Positions 15,121 through 24,081 of a stretch of 58,389 bases of DNA are shown piece after piece. Location of the stretch: the NCBI GenBank assembly GCA_913051935.1, contig CAJXCU010000008.1, forward strand, positions 1-58,389, given 5' to 3'. Numbering within the stretch: the first letter of the stretch is position 1; every line of letters begins with the position of its first letter. The position numbers were made by a program, and so were the translations under genes. A model generated the notes under the pieces. It was not told the origin of the DNA. It did not search any database and saw nothing but the letters and a program-made list of their open reading frames with translations. Source of the stretch: an uncultured Flavobacteriales bacterium (GTDB lineage Bacteria; Bacteroidota; Bacteroidia; Flavobacteriales_D; Crocinitomicaceae).

Positions 15121-17253
15121 TTGTTTGTGGTTAAAATTATTAGTCTACACTTCATTTTGTGTTTTGTACTTTTTAGTGCAAGGTCTCAGAGCATTTATAA
15201 ATCTTATTCAAGATTGGCCAATAAGGATCTGCATTCTGCTCAGACGGGTTTTGATAAAAAAATAAAAAGATATCCAGCTCAATCAGCTTTTGGACTATCC
15301 TTATGTTACATTGAGCCTTCATATTTGAACCTAGACTCTTCGCTTAAATACTTGCTCATAGCTGAAGATACGTGGGCAGGTCTTTCAGAGAAATCACTTT
15401 CTAAATTGGCATCCTTCGGCATTGCTAAAAAATCACTTGTGCGACAAAAAGAGATACTTGGCGATCTGTTTTATGAACGTTGTATTTTAGAAAACGAACC
15501 TCAATGTTTTGATTTGCTCCTGAAGACACAGCCTTGGAACAATAATATTTCTCAAATTATATACAATAGAGACTCTTTATTTTACATTAATGCGCAAACA
15601 AATACATCAGCGGAAGGTATAGAGCAGCTTCTAAATAAATACCCACAGACATCATTTAGGTCAAAGCTTAATGCGTTACTTGACAGTCTTGAGTTACGTA
15701 ACGGTGTCAAGACAAATACAGAAGAGGAGTTGGCTGCATTTATAGACGCCTATCCTGACAACCGTTTTATAGGGCCAATGCAGGATTCTTTGTATCAGTT
15801 TTTCAATAAAAATGACCTGAACTTATACCTTTCCTTTGTTCAAAAATACCCTTCTAATAGGAATGTACAGCACGCTTGGGAGAGTATATATAAGTTAGAA
15901 ACAAATTATTATCATCCTTCTTTGCTAGAAGGGTTCGCCATACGTTTTCCTGACTACCCTGACAAGGAGCAATTAATTGAGGACATTCGTCTCTCAAATT
16001 TGCAGCTTTATCCTTTTCAAGATTCTTCTGTTTCTGAAAGTACATTCGGTTATGCAAACGAATCAGGGGACTGGGTTGTACCTCCAAGAATTAAGATTGA
16101 GGAACCATCGTTTTTTAGTCAAGGTTATGCGGTAGTAGGGGTGAATGGGCTGTACGGAGTTATCGATAAAAGAGGTGTTGAAATTGTTCCATTTATTTAC
16201 GATGAGATTGAATTGCTTGAAAATTCATTGATTCTTGTTTCTTTAAATGGGTTATATGGACTTTTAAATCGAGATGGTTCCATTCGTCACTCCATAGAGT
16301 ATACACAGGTTGTTGATATTGATTCATTTTATTATTCATTATATAAAGGTGAAAAATCAGAATTATATTGTATTGATTCTTCAGCCCCCATGTTTTTTGA
16401 GCCCTCTGAACTTGAGCTTTTGGATTCATGTTATTACCTTGCTTATGGTTTTGACGGAATGAAAGTAGGATTGTTTAAACCCAAAGCCAATTGTGAGCTT
16501 AAAGAGTTGATGTCCATTTCGTATGGAGAAATTTATAAATTCGGCGAGGGTACTTTTGTAGCAGAGCTGAAGAATGAACTAAAAATAATGAGTGAGTCGA
16601 ATACGACTGTAACTGATTCTATTTATGGATTTATTTCTCCCGTTCATGATCAATACTCCCTTGCTCAGAAAGAATCTGGTGTGGGTTATTTGAATAGTAA
16701 AGGTAAGGAGGTTACTGATTTTAATTTCGAGCCTTACACAGGCATGATGCATTCTGGATTATTTCATGGAGGGTATGCCATTGTTAAATCAGATGGTCTT
16801 TTCGGTGTTATTGATACGCTTGGTAATTATAAATCTCCTCCGAAGTTCGAACAGCTTATTTATTTAGAGGGTTCATATGGTGTAAGAACAGGCGATACTT
16901 GGTCTATCATGAGTCTCGATTTAGATAGTATAACTCCCTCAATATTTAGTTCTATTGATGCATTAGGTGATGGTTTTGTATTGTACAAGGAAAATGGAAA
17001 GTATGGAATGATGGATGCCCAGCTGAATTCATTATTCCCTCCCGTATATAGGTCAATTAAAAAGTTTAAAAACTATTTCGTAACTGTTGGCTGTGGAGAT
17101 GATTTGTACTACATCATGAATAGCGCAGGTGCGTTAATGTCAACAAAGGGTTTTACGAGTGTTAAACGGTTATCAAAGAACCATTTATTGGTAAAAATCA
17201 AAAATAAAATAGGGTATTTTAGACTTTCAGATGGTAAATTAATCATGCAGTAA
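15121..17253 (+). CDS. Secreted WG-repeat protein
   Basis: This 710-residue protein has an N-terminal hydrophobic signal (IISLHFILCFVLFSA, cleavage near ARSQ). Residues 25-290 are helical with tetratricopeptide-like spacing (for example NTEEELAAFIDAYPDNRF and LNKYPQTSF). From about 300 to the end there are roughly eight WG-type repeats, with units such as GLYGVIDKRG, GLYGLLNRDG, GLFGVIDTLG and GKYGMMDAQ. Such repeats form a beta-rich ligand-binding surface of unknown role. The start is TTG at 15121; a GTG two codons later is possible. The next gene, a TonB-like protein, starts 2 bases after the stop, so the pair is probably one functional unit in the periplasm or envelope. Confidence 0.78.
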   Translation: MFVVKIISLHFILCFVLFSARSQSIYKSYSRLANKDLHSAQTGFDKKIKRYPAQSAFGLSLCYIEPSYLNLDSSLKYLLIAEDTWAGLSEKSLSKLASFGIAKKSLVRQKEILGDLFYERCILENEPQCFDLLLKTQPWNNNISQIIYNRDSLFYINAQTNTSAEGIEQLLNKYPQTSFRSKLNALLDSLELRNGVKTNTEEELAAFIDAYPDNRFIGPMQDSLYQFFNKNDLNLYLSFVQKYPSNRNVQHAWESIYKLETNYYHPSLLEGFAIRFPDYPDKEQLIEDIRLSNLQLYPFQDSSVSESTFGYANESGDWVVPPRIKIEEPSFFSQGYAVVGVNGLYGVIDKRGVEIVPFIYDEIELLENSLILVSLNGLYGLLNRDGSIRHSIEYTQVVDIDSFYYSLYKGEKSELYCIDSSAPMFFEPSELELLDSCYYLAYGFDGMKVGLFKPKANCELKELMSISYGEIYKFGEGTFVAELKNELKIMSESNTTVTDSIYGFISPVHDQYSLAQKESGVGYLNSKGKEVTDFNFEPYTGMMHSGLFHGGYAIVKSDGLFGVIDTLGNYKSPPKFEQLIYLEGSYGVRTGDTWSIMSLDLDSITPSIFSSIDALGDGFVLYKENGKYGMMDAQLNSLFPPVYRSIKKFKNYFVTVGCGDDLYYIMNSAGALMSTKGFTSVKRLSKNHLLVKIKNKIGYFRLSDGKLIMQ

Positions 17254-17255
17254 TC

Positions 17256-18014
17256 ATGTTTTTAAATAAGGACAAACCTGAACACGTTTTATTGGCATTG
17301 CTCGCATGTCTCGGTGTTTATTTGTTCGTTTTTATGTACCTGCAAATTTCTTCATTTCCCGATTACAGGCAGATAAAGTCCTTTGATACTTACTCTGAAA
17401 TAGTCCAAGAGGATATTGAATTGACCGCAAATAATATTGAGAGCGAAAATTTTTCCGGTGGTGAGGTTTCTTCAGTGTCTAGGGATATTAACGATCAAAG
17501 GTCATCGTCTACGGATGATTGGTCTGAGAGTATCTATGAAGGTGATCCTGAGCAAAATGCAAAAGAAATCGAACGCCAACTTTTCGAAAATACAGGTGAG
17601 CAAGAGCGGCGTGATCAGCTTCAGGATGAACATAATACTCGTCTTGAGCAATTGGAAAAAGAAGCTGAGTCAAAATCTAGTATGAAAGAAGTATCACAGA
17701 ATCAATTTTCAGGTAATGTTATGGTAGAGTTTGAATTGTCGGGCAGGAACGCTTTTAAGAACGATAATTGGTATGTTCGGAATCCCGGATATACGTGTGG
17801 CAAAAATTCGAATGGTCTAGTGGTGGTTCAAATAAAAGTGAATAGGAATGGAAATGTATTGAATGCTCAAGTGAATGCTGCATTATCAAATGGAGCCTCT
17901 GATTGTATGCTGAAGAAAGCTGTAGAATATGCTAAGAAATCGAGGTTTAATTATTCTTCTTCTGCAGCTCAGACCCAATCGGGCCTGATCAAATACAGAT
18001 TTGTAGCTCAATAA
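17256..18014 (+). CDS. TonB-like inner-membrane protein with an acidic linker
   Basis: The 252-residue product has one N-terminal transmembrane helix (about 10-32, VLLALLACLGVYLFVFMYLQI). Residues 40-150 form an acidic, probably coiled-coil linker (NAKEIERQLFENTGEQERRD). The C-terminal domain, about 170-252, is TonB-like: GLVVVQIKVNRNGNVLNAQV, CMLKKAVEYAKKSRFN, then GLIKYRF. Classical TonB has a proline-rich linker and partners ExbB and ExbD; neither the proline-rich region nor those genes are present here. It probably reaches from the inner membrane to an outer-membrane or periplasmic partner, perhaps the WG-repeat protein encoded 2 bases upstream. Confidence 0.72.
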   Translation: MFLNKDKPEHVLLALLACLGVYLFVFMYLQISSFPDYRQIKSFDTYSEIVQEDIELTANNIESENFSGGEVSSVSRDINDQRSSSTDDWSESIYEGDPEQNAKEIERQLFENTGEQERRDQLQDEHNTRLEQLEKEAESKSSMKEVSQNQFSGNVMVEFELSGRNAFKNDNWYVRNPGYTCGKNSNGLVVVQIKVNRNGNVLNAQVNAALSNGASDCMLKKAVEYAKKSRFNYSSSAAQTQSGLIKYRFVAQ

Positions 18015-18082
18015 GGTTAAATTCTAATCAATTATAATGCGTAGTTATTAAATATTTTCTACCTTTACATCAAAACAACGTT

Positions 18083-18874
18083 ATGATTGGTAATAACCTA
18101 AAGCTTCTACGTAAACAGTTCTTAAAGTCCCAAGATGAGGTCTCAAAAGCACTTGGTTTAAATAGATCAACTTACAGTGGTTATGAAAATGCTGTAGCCC
18201 AGCCAAGTCTAGATATTATTACCAATATCTGTGATTATTACAATATATCCACGGATGTTCTTTTAAGAAATGATTTTTCGACATATACCGAAAAGAAATG
18301 GAAGGATATCCATGGGGCATGGAAACAGACAGCAAAGGGTTCAGGTCTTCGCATTTTAACCTCTCAGGTTACCGATGACAATGAGGAACTGATTGAAATG
18401 ATTCCAGCCAAAGCAGAGGCAGGTTATGCCACCGGTTATGCTGACCCTGAATTTATTAAAGAATTGCCAACAATTCGCTTACCGTTTCTTTCTAAAAACA
18501 GAAAGCACCGCACTTTTCCTATTTCGGGAGATTCTATGCCTCCTGTCGCTGATGGTTCTTTTGTTGTTGGGGAATTCATCGAAGATTGGACGTCCATACC
18601 CAACGATACACCTTGTGTTGTCGTCACAAATGACAATGGCATTGTTTTCAAAATCCTGGAAAATAACTTGCAAACAAACAAAGCTTTTCTTTTGTCTTCG
18701 ACCAATGCTTTTTATGAGCCTTATGAAGTTTCCGTAAATGAGGTATTGGAAATATGGAGATTCCGCTGTTATATTTCTATGGATCTGCCGTCTTTAGCTT
18801 TAGGGGAAGGGCAAATTTCCGATTCTCTTCTGGCTATTCAAAAGAGTCTATATCGAATCGAGAACAAAAGTTAA
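18083..18874 (+). CDS. XRE-type HTH / S24 peptidase (LexA-like) transcriptional regulator
   Basis: The 263-residue protein has a helix-turn-helix of the XRE class at residues 5-60 (LKLLRKQFLKSQDEVSKALG, then NRSTYSGYENA). A LexA/UmuD-like S24 domain covers about 105-225. The catalytic serine is S151 in SGDSMPP and the lysine is K190 in IVFKILENN, spaced as in LexA. An Ala-Gly pair, A113-G114 (AEAGYATG), fits the self-cleavage site position. It is likely a self-cleaving repressor that responds to damage or stress. Many Bacteroidota encode such proteins in place of classical LexA. Targets are not proven; the dinB-dnaE2 operon in this window is a candidate. Confidence 0.88.
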   Translation: MIGNNLKLLRKQFLKSQDEVSKALGLNRSTYSGYENAVAQPSLDIITNICDYYNISTDVLLRNDFSTYTEKKWKDIHGAWKQTAKGSGLRILTSQVTDDNEELIEMIPAKAEAGYATGYADPEFIKELPTIRLPFLSKNRKHRTFPISGDSMPPVADGSFVVGEFIEDWTSIPNDTPCVVVTNDNGIVFKILENNLQTNKAFLLSSTNAFYEPYEVSVNEVLEIWRFRCYISMDLPSLALGEGQISDSLLAIQKSLYRIENKS

Positions 18875-18905
18875 ATTTCTATTCTTAGATTACCTGCTGT
18901 TTGCT

Positions 18906-18913
18906 TATCTTTG
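18906..18913 (+). promoter_or_regulatory. Putative -7 promoter element for thrS
   Basis: TATCTTTG matches TAnnTTTG and lies 15 bases upstream of the thrS ATG at 18929, so any 5' untranslated region would be very short (about 8-10 bases). No good TTTG -33 element is seen. Confidence 0.45.
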
Positions 18914-18928
18914 CTCAAATTTTCATCA

Positions 18929-20872
18929 ATGATTGATATAACACTTCCAGACGGAACAATAAAGCAAGTTGAAAAAAAGAGTACCGCCATGGATGTAGCC
19001 CTTTCGATATCTGAGGGTCTTGCACGAAATGTTCTTGCAGCGGAGGTGGATGGCTTTATTGTGGATGCATATTTACCTATTGAAGCATCTGCATCTGTTA
19101 AGCTATTGACCTGGAATGATGAAGGTGGAAAATCAACGATGTGGCACTCCTCTGCTCACTTGATGGCAGAGGCAATACAATTTTATTACCCTAACGCTAA
19201 GTTTGCAATTGGCCCTCCTATTGAAAAAGGCTTTTATTATGATATTGACTTTATGGGCGAGTCATTCTCTGAAAATGATTTACAAAAAATTGAATCAAAA
19301 ATGAAAGAGCTTGCCAAGGCAAAAAATAAATATATTCGAGAAGAGGTTTCAAAAAAGGATGCTCTCTCGTATTTTAAAACCAAGGAGGATCCATACAAGC
19401 TTGAGCTTTTGGATGGTTTAGAAGACGGAGCCATCACTTTTTATACTCAAGGTGAATTCACTGACCTATGCAGAGGTCCTCATATACCTCACACCGGATT
19501 CATTAAGGCAGTAAAACTTACAGCAGTTGCTGGAGCATATTGGAGAGGGGATGAAAAGAACAAACAACTGACACGAATTTACGGTATTACATTTCCTAAG
19601 AATGCCGAGCTAAACCTGTATATGGAGATGCTCGAAGAAGCAAAGAAGCGAGACCACAGAAAACTGGGTAAGGAGCTAGGCTTATTTACTTTTTCTCAAA
19701 AAGTAGGTCAAGGGCTACCACTCTGGCTTCCAAATGGTACGGCGTTAAGAGAGCGATTGGAAAATTTTTTAAAGCAGGCGCAGAAAAGAGCGGGCTATGA
19801 GCAGGTAATAACCCCTCACATTGGAAATAAAGATTTATATGTTTGTTCTGGGCATTATGAAAAGTACGGTGAAGATTCATTTCAACCTATTCGTACACCT
19901 GACCCCAATGAGGAATTTTATTTAAAACCAATGAATTGCCCGCATCATTGTGAAATTTTCAAGTCAAGTCCAAAATCGTATAAAGATTTACCAACAAGAT
20001 ATGCTGAATTTGGAACCGTATATAGGTATGAGCAGTCCGGTGAGTTACATGGATTGACACGTGTTCGAGGTTTTACGCAAGATGATGCCCACATATTTTG
20101 TACCCAAGCACAGGTCAAGCAGGAGTTTATGGATGTCATCGATATCGTGTTGTATGTACTAAAGACATTAGATTTTACAAATTTTAAGGCACAAATTTCA
20201 CTTCGTGACCCCGAGAATAAAACCAAATATATCGGTTCGGATGAAAATTGGGTAAAAGCAGAGCAGGCGATTATGGAAGCTGCGTCAGAAAAGGATCTGA
20301 ATACTGTTGTTGAATACGGTGAGGCTGCCTTTTATGGGCCCAAGCTAGATTTCATGGTTAAAGATGCGATCGGAAGAGAGTGGCAGCTCGGTACAATACA
20401 AGTCGATTATAACCTTCCAGAGCGTTTTGAGCTAGAATATGTTGGTAGCGATAATTTAAAGCACCGACCTGTAATGATTCATAGGGCTCCATTTGGTTCT
20501 ATGGAAAGATTTGTTGCCGTACTTATAGAACATTGTGGGGGAGACTTTCCGTTGTGGCTCACAACCAATCAATTTGTCATTCTTCCAATATCTGAGAAAT
20601 TTAACGAGTATGCTCAAAAAGTTTCAGATTTGCTAAATATTTACGATATTCGCGGTCTTATTGACGACCGGAATGAAAAAATAGGGAAGAAAATAAGAGA
20701 TGCAGAATTGGCAAAACGACCATTTATGCTTGTAATCGGAGAGAAAGAATTTGAGGCTAACACAGTCGCTGTTCGCCAACGAGGACAAGGAGATTTAGGT
20801 TCTATGGGAGTGGATAAATTTGCAGAATTTGTACAAGAATTAGTAAAAAAAGAATTGGCAATAAACGATTAA
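18929..20872 (+). CDS. thrS: Threonyl-tRNA synthetase
   Basis: The 647-residue class II synthetase has the full bacterial domain order. An N-terminal TGS domain begins [13 protein letters not shown]. The editing domain carries [10 protein letters not shown] (residues about 73-82) with its HxxxH metal-like motif and the later CRGPH. The catalytic core has the zinc ligand [10 protein letters not shown] and motif 2 [19 protein letters not shown] (R-x-E). The C-terminal anticodon-binding domain ends [15 protein letters not shown] chose the ATG at 18929, giving MIDITLPDG; a TTG six codons upstream overlaps the promoter-like element. It heads thrS-infC-rpmI-rplT, a translation cluster common in bacteria. 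Confidence 0.98.
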   Translation: MIDITLPDGTIKQVEKKSTAMDVALSISEGLARNVLAAEVDGFIVDAYLPIEASASVKLLTWNDEGGKSTMWHSSAHLMAEAIQFYYPNAKFAIGPPIEKGFYYDIDFMGESFSENDLQKIESKMKELAKAKNKYIREEVSKKDALSYFKTKEDPYKLELLDGLEDGAITFYTQGEFTDLCRGPHIPHTGFIKAVKLTAVAGAYWRGDEKNKQLTRIYGITFPKNAELNLYMEMLEEAKKRDHRKLGKELGLFTFSQKVGQGLPLWLPNGTALRERLENFLKQAQKRAGYEQVITPHIGNKDLYVCSGHYEKYGEDSFQPIRTPDPNEEFYLKPMNCPHHCEIFKSSPKSYKDLPTRYAEFGTVYRYEQSGELHGLTRVRGFTQDDAHIFCTQAQVKQEFMDVIDIVLYVLKTLDFTNFKAQISLRDPENKTKYIGSDENWVKAEQAIMEAASEKDLNTVVEYGEAAFYGPKLDFMVKDAIGREWQLGTIQVDYNLPERFELEYVGSDNLKHRPVMIHRAPFGSMERFVAVLIEHCGGDFPLWLTTNQFVILPISEKFNEYAQKVSDLLNIYDIRGLIDDRNEKIGKKIRDAELAKRPFMLVIGEKEFEANTVAVRQRGQGDLGSMGVDKFAEFVQELVKKELAIND

Positions 20873-20879
20873 TATTTGA

Positions 20880-21428
20880 ATGAGAAGAACTCCAAGACGT
20901 CCTTATGTTAGAAGAGAAGAGACAGCACAACACAAAATAAACCAAAAAATCCTTGCTCCTGAAGTGAGATTGGTTGTTGAAGGAAGCGCTCCTATTGTTG
21001 TTTCGACGCCGAAGGCAATTGAAATGGCGGAAGCAGAAGGTTTGGACTTGGTGGAGATTTCACCCAAAGCAGTTCCTCCAGTTTGTAAAATCATGGACTA
21101 TAAGAAGTTCCTTTACAATCAGAAAAGAAAGCAAAAAGAGTTAAAAGCCAAGCAAAGTAAGGTAGTTGTAAAAGAAATTAGATTTGGTCCTAATACGGAT
21201 GATCATGATTTTAATTTCAAGTTAGCACATGCCAAAAAGTTCTTATCGGATGGAAGCAAAGTAAAAGCCTTTGTTTTCTTCAGGGGGAGAACGATTGTGT
21301 TTAAAGATAGAGGTGAGATTTTACTTCTTCGATTTGCACAAGAATTAGAAGATTATGGAGTGGTTGAACAACTTCCAAAATTAGAAGGGAAGAAGATGAT
21401 TTTAATGATCAACCCAAAAAAGAAATAA
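20880..21428 (+). CDS. infC: Translation initiation factor IF-3
   Basis: The 182-residue protein has the two IF-3 domains: an N-terminal domain starting [15 protein letters not shown] and containing [20 protein letters not shown] (key L-V-E-I-S-P and P-P-V-C-K), and a C-terminal domain with [17 protein letters not shown] and [11 protein letters not shown]. It prevents premature subunit joining and checks the initiator codon on the 30S subunit. The start here is ATG, not the rare AUU used for autocontrol in Escherichia coli, so that feedback mechanism is not expected. It begins 7 bases after thrS. Confidence 0.98.
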   Translation: MRRTPRRPYVRREETAQHKINQKILAPEVRLVVEGSAPIVVSTPKAIEMAEAEGLDLVEISPKAVPPVCKIMDYKKFLYNQKRKQKELKAKQSKVVVKEIRFGPNTDDHDFNFKLAHAKKFLSDGSKVKAFVFFRGRTIVFKDRGEILLLRFAQELEDYGVVEQLPKLEGKKMILMINPKKK

Positions 21429-21466
21429 AAAAACTGATATAGTGTTCATCTTTAAAAAACAGAAAA

Positions 21467-21664
21467 ATGCCTAAAATGAAGACAAAATCCAGTGCGAAGA
21501 AGAGATTCACCATCACTGGTAGTGGTAAAATTAAGCGTAAACACGCTTTTAAAAGCCACATTTTAACGAAAAAGGCCAAAAAGCGTAAGCGTAATTTGAC
21601 GCATTCTGGGTTGGTTCATGATGCCGATCTTTCGAATGTCAAATTGCAGTTGTGCATGAAATAA
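21467..21664 (+). CDS. rpmI: Large-subunit ribosomal protein bL35
   Basis: This 65-residue, very basic protein has the bL35 hallmarks: [14 protein letters not shown] at the start, [15 protein letters not shown], and the [10 protein letters not shown] segment. The length matches the family. It lies 38 bases after infC and 82 bases before rplT, the conserved order. I looked for an obvious L20-binding pseudoknot leader upstream and could not recognise one by eye. Confidence 0.97.
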   Translation: MPKMKTKSSAKKRFTITGSGKIKRKHAFKSHILTKKAKKRKRNLTHSGLVHDADLSNVKLQLCMK

Positions 21665-21746
21665 AAGGTTCTTTATTATAAACCAAGTAACGAGTATCTA
21701 AGTCTTCTGAAACAATGTTGCACTCTTTATTAAAAAAATAGAAAAT

Positions 21747-22094
21747 ATGCCAAGATCAGTAAATCACGTTGCTTCAAGAGCAAAAAGAAAAAACATGATG
21801 AAGCTTTCCAAAGGATACTTTGGGAGACGTAAAAATGTATGGACCGTAGCAAAAAACGCCATTGAAAAAGGTTTGTTGTATGCTTACACAGGTCGTAAAC
21901 AAAAGAAAAGAAACTTCCGTTCACTGTGGATTGCACGTATTAATGCCGGTGCAAGGCTCCATGGGATGAGCTACTCTCAGTTTATGGGAGCAGTGAACAA
22001 AAGTGGAATTGAATTGAATCGTAAGGTTCTAGCAGATTTAGCTATGAATCACCCTGATGCTTTCAAAGCTGTTGTGGATTCAGTTAAAAAATAA
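21747..22094 (+). CDS. rplT: Large-subunit ribosomal protein bL20
   Basis: This 115-residue basic protein begins [20 protein letters not shown] and contains [10 protein letters not shown] and [21 protein letters not shown], all conserved in bL20. It binds 23S rRNA and is essential for early 50S assembly. It ends the thrS-infC-rpmI-rplT operon and is followed 18 bases later by a strong intrinsic terminator. Confidence 0.98.
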   Translation: MPRSVNHVASRAKRKNMMKLSKGYFGRRKNVWTVAKNAIEKGLLYAYTGRKQKKRNFRSLWIARINAGARLHGMSYSQFMGAVNKSGIELNRKVLADLAMNHPDAFKAVVDSVKK

Positions 22095-22112
22095 GTTTAA
22101 GACTATATCAGT

Positions 22113-22141
22113 AAAGCCATTAGATTCCTAATGGCTTTTTT
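22113..22141 (+). terminator. Rho-independent terminator after rplT
   Basis: A perfect 11-base stem (AAAGCCATTAG pairing with CTAATGGCTTT) around a four-base ATTC loop is followed by a T-rich run. It lies 18 bases after the rplT stop and closes the translation operon. It is the clearest intrinsic terminator in the window. Confidence 0.9.
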
Positions 22142-22197
22142 ATTTTATTCTCAATTCATTAGTCATAAATCATGGCGAAATGTACTAAAAGTTAAAT

Positions 22198-23181
22198 ATG
22201 TTAAAAATAGGAGTAGCGGGAGCGGGGCATCTAGGAAAGATTCATATTAAAATATTAAAAGAACTTTCATCACTATATGAATTGGTTGGTTTTTATGATC
22301 CTAACGAGGCTTTAACAAAGGAGGTTGAGGCCTCTTTTGGGGTAACATCCTTTCAAAGTGTACAAAGCTTAATCGATCAGGTAGATTGTTTGGCGGTAAT
22401 AACGGCCACTTTATCTCATTTTGAGGTTGCTAAAATTGCAATTCAAGCTAGAAAACATGTTTTTATTGAAAAGCCCCTTACCGAAACTATTGAAGAGGCA
22501 AAGAAGTTACAAAAACTAGTGCAAGAGGCTGATGTGATTGCACAAGTAGGCCATGTTGAGCGCTTTAATCCTGGTTTTATTGCTGCAAGAAATTATATTG
22601 ACCATCCAATGTTTATTGAAACCCATCGTTTGGCTCAATTTAACCCGCGGGGAACTGATGTACCTGTTGTATTGGATTTGATGATACACGATTTAGACAT
22701 CATTTTAAGTGTTGTAAATTCCAATGTAAAAAAGGTTTCTGCCTCCGGTGTTTCAGTGATCAGCGACTCACATGATATTGCCAATGCACGGGTTGAGTTT
22801 GATAATGGATGTGTTGCAAATATTACAGCATCCCGAATTTCTTTGAAAAATATGCGTAAAACTCGATTTTTTCAGCGAGATGCCTATATCAGTGTTGATT
22901 TTCTAAATAAGGAAGCAGAAGTTTTTGAAATGGAAGATGTCAAAGGAGAAACCGATCCTTTTGACCTAATTTTAGATTTAGGAGAAAACAAACCAAAGAA
23001 GAAAATTTTAATCGATAAACCAGAAACATTACCTACTAATGCAATTCAAGAGGAGCTAATTTGTTTTCACAATTGTATTTTAGATCATAGGCAGCCGCCA
23101 GTATCTATTGATGATGGGGTCTCAGCGATGGAATTAGCATATCGAATTTTAGAGGAAATGTCAAAAGTTTACTTGAAATAA
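22198..23181 (+). CDS. Gfo/Idh/MocA family oxidoreductase
   Basis: This 327-residue protein starts with the NAD(P)-binding Rossmann motif VAGAGHLGKIH (G-x-G-x-x-G). The family signature EKPLTETIEEA (E-K-P) appears near residue 97, and GHVERFNPGF marks the substrate side. The C-terminal alpha/beta domain is typical. Members oxidise or reduce nucleotide sugars or inositols. The next two genes encode a lipoprotein and a glycosylphosphotransferase with no gap, so a role in making a sugar precursor for surface polysaccharide is likely. WlbA/WbpB-type UDP-sugar dehydrogenases are plausible relatives, but the substrate is not proven. Confidence 0.9.
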   Translation: MLKIGVAGAGHLGKIHIKILKELSSLYELVGFYDPNEALTKEVEASFGVTSFQSVQSLIDQVDCLAVITATLSHFEVAKIAIQARKHVFIEKPLTETIEEAKKLQKLVQEADVIAQVGHVERFNPGFIAARNYIDHPMFIETHRLAQFNPRGTDVPVVLDLMIHDLDIILSVVNSNVKKVSASGVSVISDSHDIANARVEFDNGCVANITASRISLKNMRKTRFFQRDAYISVDFLNKEAEVFEMEDVKGETDPFDLILDLGENKPKKKILIDKPETLPTNAIQEELICFHNCILDHRQPPVSIDDGVSAMELAYRILEEMSKVYLK

Positions 23182-24081
23182 TTGCAATATTATTCTAATC
23201 CAATCGTTGTGAATTTAGTGCGTTTTATAGTTTTAGTCTTTTTTGGTTTATCCCTTTTATTTTCTTGTGTGAAAAATAACCCTGATCCTGCATGGTTGCG
23301 GGTCAATGATTGGGATTTGGTTGCAAATGTTGCACTTTCCGGGGAGGAGGGGGAGCTAACCGAAAAAATTACAAATGCCAAGGTATACGTGAACGATGAG
23401 CTAATAGGTATTTTTGAGACGCCTTTTCGCATTCCTCTACTCACCTCAGGGGAAAGCGTGGTTAGGTTGGATCCAGTTGTTATCAATAATGGTATTTCGG
23501 CCACTAAAAAAGTATATCCCTTTACCAATTATTATATCGAGACTGTGAATCTGATAAAGAATGATACCGTTGTAATTTCTCCTGTAACAAGCTATAAATC
23601 AAATGCTAATTTTTGGATAGAGGATTTTGAGGATATTAATATATCTATAGAAAATGACCCAAATACATCTCTGTCAAACCTTGTCCTTTCCAATGAGTCT
23701 TTAAATTCTTTTAACGGGAATTACTATGGTAAAGTAGAATTAACCGATAGTGACTCGACATGGGTGGCTTATACCATAGACCAATTGGTGATCCCGAAGG
23801 GTGTAGATAGCTACCTTGAAATTGATTACTACAATACCAACGATGTGTATCAAGGTTTAATTTCCTTGTCTCCGTCGGGGCAGAGCAACAATGTAAACAT
23901 TCGTATGAATGCACAGACACCAGAGAGTGTGATTTGGAAAAAGATATACATAGAGCTAAGGGAGCTAGTAACAGCATCTCCCAATCAATCTACTTTTCTT
24001 CAATCCTTCCAAGCAAATTTAGATGTTGATGATACAGAGGGCTTGATTTACTTTGATAACATAAAAGTTATTTGGTTTTAA
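23182..24081 (+). CDS. Predicted lipoprotein with a carbohydrate-binding-like beta domain
   Basis: The product has a signal sequence (VRFIVLVFFGLSLLFSC) ending in a lipobox. The start is either the TTG at 23182, directly after the oxidoreductase stop, or a GTG at 23209 giving a shorter, more typical lipoprotein signal. An N-terminal segment (ITNAKVYVNDELIGIFETPF) looks like an immunoglobulin-like or PEGA-like fold. The C-terminal half (NFWIEDFEDINISIEND through LIYFDNIKVIWF) resembles a jelly-roll, as in carbohydrate-binding modules, ending with the F-D-N-I-x-V pattern. I do not recognise a named family. It sits between two polysaccharide genes, and the next gene overlaps its stop (TAATG). 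Confidence 0.75.
   Translation: MQYYSNPIVVNLVRFIVLVFFGLSLLFSCVKNNPDPAWLRVNDWDLVANVALSGEEGELTEKITNAKVYVNDELIGIFETPFRIPLLTSGESVVRLDPVVINNGISATKKVYPFTNYYIETVNLIKNDTVVISPVTSYKSNANFWIEDFEDINISIENDPNTSLSNLVLSNESLNSFNGNYYGKVELTDSDSTWVAYTIDQLVIPKGVDSYLEIDYYNTNDVYQGLISLSPSGQSNNVNIRMNAQTPESVIWKKIYIELRELVTASPNQSTFLQSFQANLDVDDTEGLIYFDNIKVIWF

Noticed and set aside
18015..18082. Strong autoregulatory operator before the S24 regulator
   Set aside because: The stretch contains TAATCA, the short palindrome ATTATAAT and a TACCTTTA -7-like element, but none is long or distinctive enough in such AT-rich DNA to annotate.
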